From an uncultured Eubacterium sp. (lineage in GTDB: Bacteria > Bacillota > Clostridia > Oscillospirales > Acutalibacteraceae): a stretch of DNA of 64,000 nucleotides. This document shows positions 10,401-19,221 of the stretch, piece by piece. The notes beneath the pieces were generated by a model. It made no database searches and had not been told where the DNA came from. It saw nothing but the letters and a program-made list of their open reading frames with translations. The stretch covers positions 1-64,000 of the forward strand of contig NZ_CAMFQO010000007.1 of NCBI RefSeq assembly GCF_945980375.1. Reading direction: 5' to 3'. The position numbers and the translations under genes were made by a program. The stretch's first letter is position 1; the number at the start of each line of letters is the position of its first letter.

Positions 10401-11527
10401 AGATTAAAACACTTGGCATTGATGTTGAAACGGTAAACAAGCTTCGTGACGATAACTCAATAATGGAGCTTATTGAATCAGGTAAAATTGACTATATTAT
10501 CTATACGGGAAAGTCTGACAAAAAGTCAATAAACGATTACATCAGGCTTCACAACAGAGCAAATCAGCTTGGTATTGCAACACTGACATCACTTGATACA
10601 GCAAATGCGTTGGCAGATATTATTGCGTCAAAGTATAACCAAAACAACACCGAGCTTGTAGACATCAACAATATGCGCAAGGACAAGGGTATTTTGAAAT
10701 TTTCAAAAATGCAAGGCACAGGTGACGACTACATTTTCTTTAACAATCAATGCGGAATTATCACCTGCCCCGAAAGCTTTTCTATTGAATTTTGCGACAG
10801 ACACTATTCAATAGGTGCAAGCGGTATTGTTTTAATCGAGAGCAGCGAAATTGCCGATGCAAAAATGAGAATTTTTAACCTTGACGGCAGTGAGGGAAAT
10901 ATGGCAGGAAACTGCATAAGGTGTGTTGCAAAATATCTTTTCGATAACGATATGGTCAAAAAAGAAAAGATGAGCATAGAAACCAATGCGGGAATAAAGC
11001 ACCTAAAGGTGTTTACACGAGATTCGAAGGTTACATCTGCGGCAGTTCAAATGGGTAAGGCAGAGCTATCCCCTGCTAAAATTCCGGTAAATCTTGACGG
11101 AGATAAAATAATTAATAAAACGGTTAATATAGCAGATAGCGAATACAATATAACCTGTGTTTCTGTTGGAAATCCACACGCAGTAGTTTTTGTTGAAAAT
11201 GTTGACAAAATTGACATTCACACTGTCGGACCTAAATTTGAAAATGCTGATATTTTCCCCGAACGAGTTAATACCGAATTTGTAAGGGTTATTAACAGCA
11301 AAACAATTAAAATGCGAGTTTGGGAAAGAGGAAACGGCGAAACCATGGCTTGTGGCACAGGCGCCTGTGCCGCAGTTGTTGCCGCAGTTGAAAACGGGTA
11401 TTGCAACAAGGGTGAAGACATCACCGTAAAGGTTAGAGGCGGTGACCTAACCGTAAACTACACCGATATGGGAATAACTCTCACAGGAGATTGCAACCTT
11501 GTATACAAGGGCGAAATTGAATACTAA
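7499..11527 (+). CDS. carB: carbamoyl-phosphate synthase large subunit fused in frame to diaminopimelate epimerase (DapF)
   Basis: 1342 aa; residues 1-about 1055 are a full CarB (two ATP-grasp halves, both IGSGPI..GQ.xEFDY motifs); from about residue 1059 (nt 10673) DapF: KMQGTGDDYIFFN, GNMAGNCIRCVAKYL, VSVGNPHAVVFV, ERGNGETMACGTGACA. Confidence 0.9.
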   Translation: MPLNKDIKKVLVIGSGPIVIGQAAEFDYAGAQACRVLKDEGIEVVLVNSNPATIMTDKALADHIYLEPLTEDTLKRIIEKERPDSILCGLGGQTGLTLGMQLAKDGYLDKMGVKLLGTNAEAIDKAEDRQMFRDTMVKLNQPVVPSDIANDLETAQAIAEKIGYPVIIRPAFTLGGAGGGVANNINELNVIAKNGLMLSPITQVLVEKYIAGWKEIEFEVMRDHIGNVIAVCSMENFDPVGVHTGDSIVIAPAVTLSDKEYQMLRSASLDIISELKIEGGCNCQFALNPETFEYSVIEVNPRVSRSSALASKATGYPIAKVTTKIALGYTLDEIKNDVTGKTCACFEPTLDYVVVKLPKWPFDKFVQASRKLGTQMKATGEVMSIAPSFEMAIMKAVRGAEISLDTLNNKALNNVDITQKLYDQDDLRLFTVFKALKDGISVDKIHSITMIDEWFLYKLKNLADYEKAIENKAISKDEYIKGKQLGYTDEALERISGGSLAFHKDCVYKMVDTCAGEFEAETPYFYSTYDEHCESRALPKNNKEKIIVLGSGPIRIGQGIEFDYSSVHCVWTLKALGYEVILVNNNPETVSTDFDTGDRLYFEPLCQEDVMNIIKAENPIGVVVAFGGQTAIKLTKFLDENGIKILGTSAESIDIAEDRERFDELLESFGISRPKGESVMTIDEAKNVAHRLEYPVLLRPSYVIGGQNMTIAYTDDDVEQYMRLILKQGIENPVLVDKYMMGTELEVDCISDGKDVLIPGIMEHIERAGVHSGDSIAVYPPYNLNDRMLERICEVSEKLALSLKTQGLVNIQYLIYQNELYVIEVNPRASRTIPYISKVTGVPMVELATKIMVGSPLKELGYGTGLYKTPPYFAVKVPVFSFEKLNDVNSQLGPEMKSTGEVLGIGKNLNEALFKGLVSAGFKVNAHKESKGVFITVTKQDRYEIVNLAKKLDDLGAKIYATPETANEIKTLGIDVETVNKLRDDNSIMELIESGKIDYIIYTGKSDKKSINDYIRLHNRANQLGIATLTSLDTANALADIIASKYNQNNTELVDINNMRKDKGILKFSKMQGTGDDYIFFNNQCGIITCPESFSIEFCDRHYSIGASGIVLIESSEIADAKMRIFNLDGSEGNMAGNCIRCVAKYLFDNDMVKKEKMSIETNAGIKHLKVFTRDSKVTSAAVQMGKAELSPAKIPVNLDGDKIINKTVNIADSEYNITCVSVGNPHAVVFVENVDKIDIHTVGPKFENADIFPERVNTEFVRVINSKTIKMRVWERGNGETMACGTGACAAVVAAVENGYCNKGEDITVKVRGGDLTVNYTDMGITLTGDCNLVYKGEIEY

Positions 11528-11532
11528 ACTAA

Positions 11533-11564
11533 AAGAGCTTTGCAGCAAATACTGTAAAGCTCTT
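11533..11564. terminator. hairpin terminator between carB-dapF and convergent BMP lipoprotein gene
   Basis: AAGAGCTTTgcagcaaatactgtAAAGCTCTT. Confidence 0.65.
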
Positions 11565-11583
11565 AGTTATTAATCAATATATC

Positions 11584-13380
11584 TTATTTTACCCAATAAT
11601 CAAGTGTTAAGCATTTTGAGGAGTTAAATGTTCTTAAATCTATATTTGTAGGTACAATAGATCCATCAACAAGTGAATTGTATACCTTTGCATAGCCCTC
11701 GTTATAGTTTTCATCCTTAACATCGTTTCCTTCGGAATCCTTATACAGTTCGACTGTGCTCATTCCGACAACATACAGGCAACCGTTAGCACAGTTGCCG
11801 ACATATTCTGTTGCACCCTTATAATCGGAAAGAGCGTTAACAATTGCAACGCGATAATCGTTTACAACACTTGAAAGGCAGTTGCCCATATCACTTTGGT
11901 CGTATCCATAACCAAAGGCGTAAACCTGATGGCTTATTTTCCATGTTGCTGTAAATACTGAATCAGCCTGTGAATTACCGCCAACGAAAACCACCTGAAC
12001 TCCGTCGTCATACATCTTTTCTGCTATGGATGAATATCTGTCAATCATTTCGAAATCGGTAATATAGCAATATTCGTTTTTCATTGCAATACCTGTTGAA
12101 AGACCTTGATTGTCAACATTCTCCCACTTATAAAACATATATCCGTCCTGCGGTGCATCAGCAACAACCTGAACATAATCACCGTTGATATACGAGCCGG
12201 AGCCTGTTCCGTTTTCTACCACAACATCAAAAGTAGGAGCCTCGGATCTAACATATACAGGTGTGAGTGTAATATCCTTATCGGTTACGGTAACATTGGT
12301 TGAAGAGGTATTTACATCTTCAACTGCATTTTCGTCATCACATTCCCAATGGTCAAATACCATTGAGCTAACAGCCGGAGGAGCAGAAATCCAAGTGGTT
12401 GAATTTTCCTCTACATTATATGTATCTTTATCGCCAACCGCAATTTTAACTGTTTTTACATCCTTCCAAACAGCTGTAATAGTACAATCGCAATCACCTA
12501 CAAGAAGATTCATCGTTGATTTTTTATCGGAACTGATATTTACCTTTTTATCCTTAACACCTTCGGTATCGCTTTTAACCTCCCAATGATCAAAGGCTTT
12601 GCCCTCGGGAGCAGGATTAGCAGTTACGGTAACATTTTCACCCTCTGTATAAACGCCTGAACCTATACCGTTAACAACATTAACCTTAAAGGTTTGCTCC
12701 TTGCAATCCTCTACCTTTTGGTATACGGGACGGATAGTAAAGGAATAATCATAATTCAAATCCTGCGCGTCATAATTTGCGTAATCACAAATAACAGGAG
12801 TGCCAAGCTCATCTGCAGCATATGCGGCACCCTGAACAAAGCCAGCACCGTAATCAGCAGAGCTTTCATCACTTACAGAGCCAAGATAACCGATTTTGTT
12901 ATTACCCTTTACAACAGAGGTATAGCCCGCAAGAAAACCGGCCTGCATATTATCAAAGGTAATTGTCATAACATTTTCCTGCGGTGCATCAAGCTTTGCA
13001 TCAACAAGCAAAAAGTTTACATCACTGTATGCAGGAGCAAGCTCTGAAACAGCTGTTGCCATTTTTTCACCCTGCATTACAATATACTGAGCTTTGCCAT
13101 CCTTGGCAAGCTTTACATACTTTTCAACCTCTTGTGTTGAAATATCACCGTTTTCATCAATTGAAGGTTGATAATAACGACAGTTCATTCCGGCAGAGCC
13201 TGCATATTCTGTTACACCGTTCCAGGCATTTTGGTTATATGCCCCATCGCTGACAGTACCGCCATCGGTGATGAACACCAACTCAAAATTTTTACCATTG
13301 TTTTTTGAACAGCCGACAAGAGCAATACTGCCGCATACGGCAAGAACTAAAACAAGAAATACAGATAACAGTTTTTTCAT
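11584..13380 (-). CDS. BMP/PnrA-like nucleoside-binding lipoprotein with inserted InlB-type beta-repeat domains
   Basis: 598 aa; lipobox LVGC; BMP-like N half (FELVFITDGGTVSDGAYNQNAWNG...GYLGSVSDESSADYGAGFVQG) and C half (YDDGVQVVFVGGN...GYGYDQSDMGNCLSSVVNDYRVAIVNAL) separated by repeats such as GIGSGVYTEGENVTVTANPAPEGKAFDHWE. Confidence 0.75.
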   Translation of the reverse strand: MKKLLSVFLVLVLAVCGSIALVGCSKNNGKNFELVFITDGGTVSDGAYNQNAWNGVTEYAGSAGMNCRYYQPSIDENGDISTQEVEKYVKLAKDGKAQYIVMQGEKMATAVSELAPAYSDVNFLLVDAKLDAPQENVMTITFDNMQAGFLAGYTSVVKGNNKIGYLGSVSDESSADYGAGFVQGAAYAADELGTPVICDYANYDAQDLNYDYSFTIRPVYQKVEDCKEQTFKVNVVNGIGSGVYTEGENVTVTANPAPEGKAFDHWEVKSDTEGVKDKKVNISSDKKSTMNLLVGDCDCTITAVWKDVKTVKIAVGDKDTYNVEENSTTWISAPPAVSSMVFDHWECDDENAVEDVNTSSTNVTVTDKDITLTPVYVRSEAPTFDVVVENGTGSGSYINGDYVQVVADAPQDGYMFYKWENVDNQGLSTGIAMKNEYCYITDFEMIDRYSSIAEKMYDDGVQVVFVGGNSQADSVFTATWKISHQVYAFGYGYDQSDMGNCLSSVVNDYRVAIVNALSDYKGATEYVGNCANGCLYVVGMSTVELYKDSEGNDVKDENYNEGYAKVYNSLVDGSIVPTNIDLRTFNSSKCLTLDYWVK

Positions 13381-13516
13381 AAATGTTCCCTTTACCTTTC
13401 AGTAAATATATAACAAAAATATAATAGCAAATTTAACTGAAATATGCAATAGATAATGTACAAAATAATTTGATTTATGTTATACAATAATGTATAATTA
13501 CTCCAGAGGTGGTACT

Positions 13517-14320
13517 ATGCAAAGCAAACAAATTATTTATATAAGAACCATTACAGACTTTGAACCCGAAATTGCAATAGTATTAGGCTCCGGCTTAGGC
13601 AACTTTGCAAACGAATTAAAAATTGAAGCCGTTATTGATTATAAGGATATTCCCGATATGCCTGTATCAACGGCTCCATCGCACAAGGGCAGGCTTGTTT
13701 TTGGTTATTTAGGTGAAAAGAAAATAGTAATTATGCAAGGCAGAGTACATTTATATGAAGGCTATACTCCGCAGCAAACAGCCCTGCCGATACGAATATT
13801 AAAGGATTTAGGTGTTAGTACATTAATCCTTACAAATGCCGCGGGAGGAATTAACAAAAATCTTAATGTAGGAGATTTTATGCTAATCAAGGACCATATT
13901 TCCTGCTTTATTGACAGTCCTTTAATCGGAAAAAACGATGAAGAATACGGATGCAGATTTCCCGATATGAGCAATGTGTATGATAGGGATTTAAGAAAGT
14001 CCATCAAAAAAATTGCTTACGAAAATAACATTTGCCTTAATGAAGGTGTTTATGTTCAACTTAAAGGGCCTCAATTTGAAACACCGAGCGAAATAAAGAT
14101 GCTTTCTGCACTCGGTGCCGACGCAGTTGGAATGAGCACGGTTGCAGAGGCAATCACAGCCGTTCATTGCTCAATGAAGGTTTGTGCAATAAGTATGATA
14201 TCAAATATGGCATGCGGAATATACGATACTCCCCTGTCAAGTGACGACGTAACACAGGCAACATCAAAATGTGCTCCTACATTCAGCAAGCTGATTAACG
14301 AAATAGTAAAGGCAATATAA
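13517..14320 (+). CDS. purine-nucleoside phosphorylase
   Basis: ORF 13490-14320; [45 protein letters not shown]; start at ATG 13517 after gaggtgg. Confidence 0.9.
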   Translation: MQSKQIIYIRTITDFEPEIAIVLGSGLGNFANELKIEAVIDYKDIPDMPVSTAPSHKGRLVFGYLGEKKIVIMQGRVHLYEGYTPQQTALPIRILKDLGVSTLILTNAAGGINKNLNVGDFMLIKDHISCFIDSPLIGKNDEEYGCRFPDMSNVYDRDLRKSIKKIAYENNICLNEGVYVQLKGPQFETPSEIKMLSALGADAVGMSTVAEAITAVHCSMKVCAISMISNMACGIYDTPLSSDDVTQATSKCAPTFSKLINEIVKAI

Positions 14321-14321
14321 T

Positions 14322-15299
14322 ATGAAAAATATTGAATACAGGGACGGCAAGCTGTATTTGCTTGATCAAACAGCCTTGCCAAACAGAATTGAATACATTA
14401 ATCCCAAAACAAAAGAGGATTACTATTATGCAATAAAATCCTTACAGGTTCGTGGTGCTCCTGCAATAGGAATTTTTGCCGCATATGCAATGGCATTGCT
14501 TGATGATGATAAATACGAGTTGAAAGAATACTTAGATTCTTCAAGGCCCACCGCAGTTAATCTTTCCTGGGCAACATCAAGAATGTTAAAGGCATATGAA
14601 GGCGGAAAAAGCTTGATAGACGAAGCCATTGCAATACACAACGAGGATATTGCAATGTGCAAAAAAATCAGCGAATACGGCTTATCCTTGCTCAACGATG
14701 GTGACGGGGTACTTACCCACTGCAATGCAGGTGCGCTTGCCACAAGCGAATACGGAACCGGGCTCGGCCCTCTGCTTCTCGGCAAGGAAAGAGGATATAC
14801 CTTCCATGCCTACACCGATGAAACAAGGCCTCTTTTGCAGGGTGCAAGGCTGACATCTTTTGAGCTTGAAAGGGCCGGAATAGATGTAACCCTTATATGT
14901 GATAATATGGCAAGCCTTGTGATGAAGCAGGGCAAGATAAATGCAGTTTTGGTAGGCGCGGACAGAATTGCCGCAAACGGCGACATTGCCAATAAAATAG
15001 GAACATCGGGTGTTGCTATTTTGGCAAAGCACTACAACATACCCTTTTATGTTCTTGGTCCTTATTCAACAATTGATTATAATTGCCCTACAGGTGACGA
15101 CATTGTAATCGAAGAACGTGACCCAAGCGAAATTAAAGAAATGTGGTACAAGGAGCCAATGGCACTTGAAGAAACAAAATGCTATAATCCGGCATTTGAT
15201 GTTACGGATAATGAGCTGATAACGGCCATTATTACCGACAGAGGTATCATAAGAAAGCCTTACAAGGAAAACTTACAAAGGATACGGTATAATGATTAA
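14322..15299 (+). CDS. mtnA: S-methyl-5-thioribose-1-phosphate isomerase
   Basis: 325 aa; eIF2B-alpha-like; [55 protein letters not shown]. Confidence 0.9.
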   Translation: MKNIEYRDGKLYLLDQTALPNRIEYINPKTKEDYYYAIKSLQVRGAPAIGIFAAYAMALLDDDKYELKEYLDSSRPTAVNLSWATSRMLKAYEGGKSLIDEAIAIHNEDIAMCKKISEYGLSLLNDGDGVLTHCNAGALATSEYGTGLGPLLLGKERGYTFHAYTDETRPLLQGARLTSFELERAGIDVTLICDNMASLVMKQGKINAVLVGADRIAANGDIANKIGTSGVAILAKHYNIPFYVLGPYSTIDYNCPTGDDIVIEERDPSEIKEMWYKEPMALEETKCYNPAFDVTDNELITAIITDRGIIRKPYKENLQRIRYND

Positions 15300-16539
15300 G
15301 TTTACAAACTGTTTAGTGTTAGATAAGGATTTTAATATTACAAAGCAGGATGTTTTTGTCGACGGTGACAGCATTGTCGCAATAGGAGATTGTGACAAAA
15401 CGGCAGACACGGTTTATGACCTTAACGGCAATCTGCTTATGCCGTCATTCAAAAATGCTCATACACATTCTGCTATGACCTTCGGTCGTTCATTTGCCGA
15501 TGATTTGCCTTTACAGGCCTGGCTTTACGACAAAATCTTTCCGCTTGAGGCAAAGCTTACACCACAGGATATATACGATTTGTCATCTCTTGCATTTTTG
15601 GAATACCTGACAAGCGGTACTACAGCCTGCTTTGATATGTATTATTATCCCGAGATGATGGCAAAGGCAAGTGTAGACATTGGCTTTAGAACTGTTATGA
15701 CAAGCGGGCTTAACAACTTTAAGGAAAGTATTGATGCCGTTGAAGGTTACTATCAAAAGTTCAACAACTACCACCCTCTAATCAGCTACAAGCTTGGTTT
15801 TCATGCAGAATACACAACAAACAAGGAATTAATTAAAGGTATTGCTGACTTGGCTGAAAAATACAAGGCACCTGTGTTTGTTCACGCAAGCGAAACAAAA
15901 GCAGAGGTTGAGGATTGCATCGGCAGAAACGGTATGACACCTACACAATTCCTTGACAGCCTTGGTGTTTTTAATTACGGTGGCGGTGCCTATCACAGTG
16001 TATGGCTTGATGATAATGATATAGAAATATACAAAAAGCGGAGCATTTGGGCAATTATAAATGCCTGCTCAAATGCAAAGCTTGCATCGGGTATTGCTCC
16101 TGTTTCAAGACTTATTGATGAGGGCATAGGCATTGCAGTCGGTACAGACGGTGCAAGCAGTAACAATGCACTTGATATGTTCAGAGAAATGTATATGATT
16201 TCCGCAACACAAAAGCTAAAGGACAATGATGCCGCATCAACTGACGCAAATTCAATACTTAAGGCGGCTACAATAGGCTCTGCAAAATGTATGGGGCTTG
16301 ACGACTGTGATGTTATAGATGTAGGCAAAAAGGCAGACCTTATTGTAATTGATATGCACCGACCGAGTATGCAACCGATAAACAACATTAGCAAAAACCT
16401 CGTATACAGCGGCAGTAAGGATGTTGTAAAAATGACAATGGTAAACGGAAAAATCCTTTACAGCAACGGTGAGTTTATCGGCATAGACACAGAAAAAATT
16501 TACGCAAATTGTCAAGCAGTAATTGACAGAATAAGATAA
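15292..16539 (+). CDS. amidohydrolase, 5'-methylthioadenosine/S-adenosylhomocysteine deaminase-like
   Basis: 415 aa; [60 protein letters not shown]. Confidence 0.8.
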   Translation: MIKFTNCLVLDKDFNITKQDVFVDGDSIVAIGDCDKTADTVYDLNGNLLMPSFKNAHTHSAMTFGRSFADDLPLQAWLYDKIFPLEAKLTPQDIYDLSSLAFLEYLTSGTTACFDMYYYPEMMAKASVDIGFRTVMTSGLNNFKESIDAVEGYYQKFNNYHPLISYKLGFHAEYTTNKELIKGIADLAEKYKAPVFVHASETKAEVEDCIGRNGMTPTQFLDSLGVFNYGGGAYHSVWLDDNDIEIYKKRSIWAIINACSNAKLASGIAPVSRLIDEGIGIAVGTDGASSNNALDMFREMYMISATQKLKDNDAASTDANSILKAATIGSAKCMGLDDCDVIDVGKKADLIVIDMHRPSMQPINNISKNLVYSGSKDVVKMTMVNGKILYSNGEFIGIDTEKIYANCQAVIDRIR

Positions 16540-16556
16540 ATAAAAAATGAGCACAT

Positions 16557-17312
16557 TTATATAAGTGTGCTCATAATTTTTATGTTTTTTCCAACATCGT
16601 TTGGGGAATGTGCATCGGAGCCTAAAACTGTTGTTACTCCGCTTTCGCTTACAGCAGAAATAAAATCATTGTCCATACATTTTATCTGTGAACCATTTAG
16701 TTCAACTGCCATATTATGCTTTTTTGCATTGAGGCACATTTTAAGATATAAGGACTTCAGATCGAAGCTTGGAGTAAAGCCATGGCATTTTATAAGATAA
16801 GGATGAGCAACTGCGTCAAAAATATTCGATTCTATAAGCGAATTGTTAAGCTCATAATAGCGATTAAAAAGATAATCAACATCCTTGTTTTTCCATTGAT
16901 ACTTTCGCTGATTAAAGGTCCAATTATCTATCCAATGAACAGAACCTAAAACATAATCGAGATTACATTCATCAACCAACTGCCTTATTAAATCACTGTA
17001 CTGTTCAAACCAGCAAACCTCCAAGCCAAAGTTAATTTTTACAGGATACTCCCCTGCCTTTATTTCGCTGACAAGCCTAAGGTATTCATCAAGTGAATGT
17101 GCGTTGAGGACTTTATTTGTAACCCAACGTTGTTGGTACAAATTGTAATTTTTCGCCTCTTCAAAGGTAGGTAAAAACTCCTTGATTCTAATAGAATGCT
17201 CAAGAAGATTTATTTCATCTATGCCCATTTGAACAGCCTTATCAACAAATTGCTCAATCCATTTTTTACTGTACTCTCCACGTTCAATGTGGATGTGCAT
17301 ATCCTTTAGCAT
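16557..17312 (-). CDS. PHP-domain phosphoesterase (histidinol-phosphatase HisJ-like)
   Basis: 251 aa; MLKDMHIHIERG, NLLEHS, LGSVHWIDNW, LGSDAHSPNDVGK. Confidence 0.75.
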   Translation of the reverse strand: MLKDMHIHIERGEYSKKWIEQFVDKAVQMGIDEINLLEHSIRIKEFLPTFEEAKNYNLYQQRWVTNKVLNAHSLDEYLRLVSEIKAGEYPVKINFGLEVCWFEQYSDLIRQLVDECNLDYVLGSVHWIDNWTFNQRKYQWKNKDVDYLFNRYYELNNSLIESNIFDAVAHPYLIKCHGFTPSFDLKSLYLKMCLNAKKHNMAVELNGSQIKCMDNDFISAVSESGVTTVLGSDAHSPNDVGKNIKIMSTLI

Positions 17313-17441
17313 ATCTTCACCCCTATATTCACCTATTATATATCAACACGACATTGTATACAATATTAATCATAAATATTAATCCTCAGCATCACATTGA
17401 TAGGTACCTGCCTATTCCCATTTACAAATTTAAAGGATGCA

Positions 17442-17470
17442 TTGACAAATAGTTCTTTTAGTGTTAGTAT
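17442..17470 (+). promoter_or_regulatory. consensus promoter upstream of leader ORF/GNAT cassette
   Basis: TTGACA (17442-17447), 17-nt spacer, TAGTAT (17465-17470). Confidence 0.7.
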
Positions 17471-17499
17471 GTATTCAATATTCGAAAGGAAATAACGAT

Positions 17500-17589
17500 A
17501 TGTTCACACCTAATTTTGAACTTAACAGAGATATGAAATCTATGCACAGAGCGTATAGATTTGCTTTGCTATGTTCATTTTCGGTGTAG
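17500..17589 (+). CDS. candidate 29-aa regulatory leader peptide MFTPNFELNRDMKSMHRAYRFALLCSFSV
   Basis: Strong SD AAAGGA (17485-17490) 9 nt before ATG; sits between promoter and intrinsic terminator; contains hairpin AAATCTATGC-ACAGAGC-GTATAGATTT (10-bp stem, one G.T). Confidence 0.65.
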   Translation: MFTPNFELNRDMKSMHRAYRFALLCSFSV

Positions 17590-17613
17590 ATATTATCATA
17601 TCATTGCTACAAG

Positions 17614-17650
17614 CCCGTTGATGAGCATATCATCAGCGGGTTAATTTTTG
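17614..17650 (+). terminator. intrinsic terminator/attenuator upstream of GNAT gene
   Basis: CCCGTTGATGA-GCATA-TCATCAGCGGG (11-bp stem, one T.G) followed by TTAATTTTTG. Confidence 0.8.
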
Positions 17651-17667
17651 TTTAAGGAGGAGTTAAA

Positions 17668-18228
17668 ATGTTAAATCACAAAGGAACACAAACAATTTAT
17701 ACCGAAAGGCTAATTCTTCGAAAGATAAGAGAAGACGATTATAAGGATATGTACCGATACACAACAAAGGAAGAAGTAGCAAAATATGTTACTTGGTCAG
17801 TTCATAAAAGTATTGAGGACACAAAGGCTATTTGTAAAATGTGGGCAGATGAATATAAAAACGGGGATAAATATCATTGGGCTATCGTCTATAATAACAG
17901 AGTTATCGGTAATATAGAGATAGTAAAAATTATTGATACAACTGCAATGATAGGTTGGCAAATTGACAGCGAATATTGGAATAAAGGAATAATGACCGAG
18001 GCTGCAACGGCGATTAGAGATTATATGTTTTCTCAAATCGGTATTGAAGTGTTAGAGGCTGAATACGCACAAGAAAATATCGGCTCCGGCAGAGTAATGC
18101 AGAAAATAGGAATGACAGAAATACCAACCGAAAAATCCAAAACTTATCAGGTTAGAGGTTTAACAGAGGTCGATGGCATACCAATAATTTGCTATAAACT
18201 AACTAAAGAAGAATGGGAGAGACTATGA
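17668..18228 (+). CDS. GNAT N-acetyltransferase (RimJ/RimL-like)
   Basis: 186 aa; TERLILRKIREDDYKDMYRY, GWQIDSEYWNKGIMTEAATAI; SD aaggagg. Confidence 0.85.
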   Translation: MLNHKGTQTIYTERLILRKIREDDYKDMYRYTTKEEVAKYVTWSVHKSIEDTKAICKMWADEYKNGDKYHWAIVYNNRVIGNIEIVKIIDTTAMIGWQIDSEYWNKGIMTEAATAIRDYMFSQIGIEVLEAEYAQENIGSGRVMQKIGMTEIPTEKSKTYQVRGLTEVDGIPIICYKLTKEEWERL

Positions 18229-18683
18229 CAGATTATATTATCGAAAAATTACGATTAGAGGAATACGATAAAAGTAATAATGTATGGGATATGAAAAGCT
18301 GTCCTTTTACCCAACAATTCAAGGAGCAAATTGCTTGCGGTAATCGTGAATCTTACTTAATGAAGCATAACGATAAATATATTGCAAGCTGTGATTTAGT
18401 AACTGATTATGAAGAATATACTGAAAAAGATGTTAAAATATATCTATCAAGGCTTATAGTGAAAAAAGAGTATAGAAACAAAGGTATAGGGCAAGGGCTA
18501 CTAAAATATATGATTAATCTCTGTAAAGAAAAAGGATATAAACAGATTACAGTTGGTATTGATACTGACAATAGTAATGCATTACATATTTACAAAAAAT
18601 TCGGCTTTGAAATTTATGAAACAGCAATTGATGAATATGGCGAGTATTATAAAATGATATTAACACTTTACAAATTGCAATAA
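18225..18683 (+). CDS. GNAT N-acetyltransferase
   Basis: ORF 18213-18683; LIVKKEYRNKGIGQGLLKYMINLCKEKG acetyl-CoA motif; likely start ATG 18225 overlapping the upstream stop (ATGA). Confidence 0.85.
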   Translation: MTDYIIEKLRLEEYDKSNNVWDMKSCPFTQQFKEQIACGNRESYLMKHNDKYIASCDLVTDYEEYTEKDVKIYLSRLIVKKEYRNKGIGQGLLKYMINLCKEKGYKQITVGIDTDNSNALHIYKKFGFEIYETAIDEYGEYYKMILTLYKLQ

Positions 18684-18697
18684 CAGGAGGTATTGAA

Positions 18698-19219
18698 ATG
18701 TATAAAGAACCAATATTAGAAACAGAAAGATTGATATTAAGACCTATTACACTTGATGACGCTGAGGCTTGTTTCTCTTGGAACAGTGATGAACGGGTAA
18801 CAAAATTTATGTCCTATCCCACATTAACGGATATAAGCCAAACGATTGATTGGATAAAGTCAACACTTGTTGATGAAAAGGAATGGAATTGGGCATTTGT
18901 TTTGAAAGAGGAAAACAAGGTTATAGGCACAGGAGGTATCGGTCCGAGTGATAAAATGGAAGGATATTGGGGTATGGGATATAATCTGCACTATGATTAT
19001 TGGCACAAGGGCTATTGCACCGAAGCAATGAAAGCAATAATTGACTTTGTTCACAGGGAATTAGATGTAAATAAAATCTGTTCAAACCACGCAGTAGATA
19101 ACCCACGCTCAGGCAAGGTTATGGAAAAGTGCGGGCTGAAATTTCAACACTACGGTGAATATTCAAAAACAGACGGCAGTCAAACCTTCAAGGCAAAATT
19201 TTATACATTGGAGCTTTAA
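18698..19219 (+). CDS. GNAT N-acetyltransferase (RimJ/RimL-like)
   Basis: 173 aa; ETERLILRPITLDDAEACFSWNSDERV, YDYWHKGYCTEAMKAI; SD aggagg. Confidence 0.85.
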   Translation: MYKEPILETERLILRPITLDDAEACFSWNSDERVTKFMSYPTLTDISQTIDWIKSTLVDEKEWNWAFVLKEENKVIGTGGIGPSDKMEGYWGMGYNLHYDYWHKGYCTEAMKAIIDFVHRELDVNKICSNHAVDNPRSGKVMEKCGLKFQHYGEYSKTDGSQTFKAKFYTLEL

Positions 19220-19221
19220 CA

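Noticed and set aside
10673-11527. Treating dapF as a separate gene starting at ATG 10673
   Set aside because: No stop codon ends CarB before it and no Shine-Dalgarno is visible upstream; annotated as an in-frame fusion pending read-level checking.
13381-13516. Purine riboswitch between the BMP lipoprotein and PNP genes
   Set aside because: The divergent intergenic region is short and AT-rich; I saw no conserved purine-aptamer loops, only a promoter-like TATAAT and an SD.
17668-18228. Calling the first GNAT a specific antibiotic resistance gene
   Set aside because: Sequence resembles general RimJ/RimL acetyltransferases; substrate cannot be read from motifs alone.
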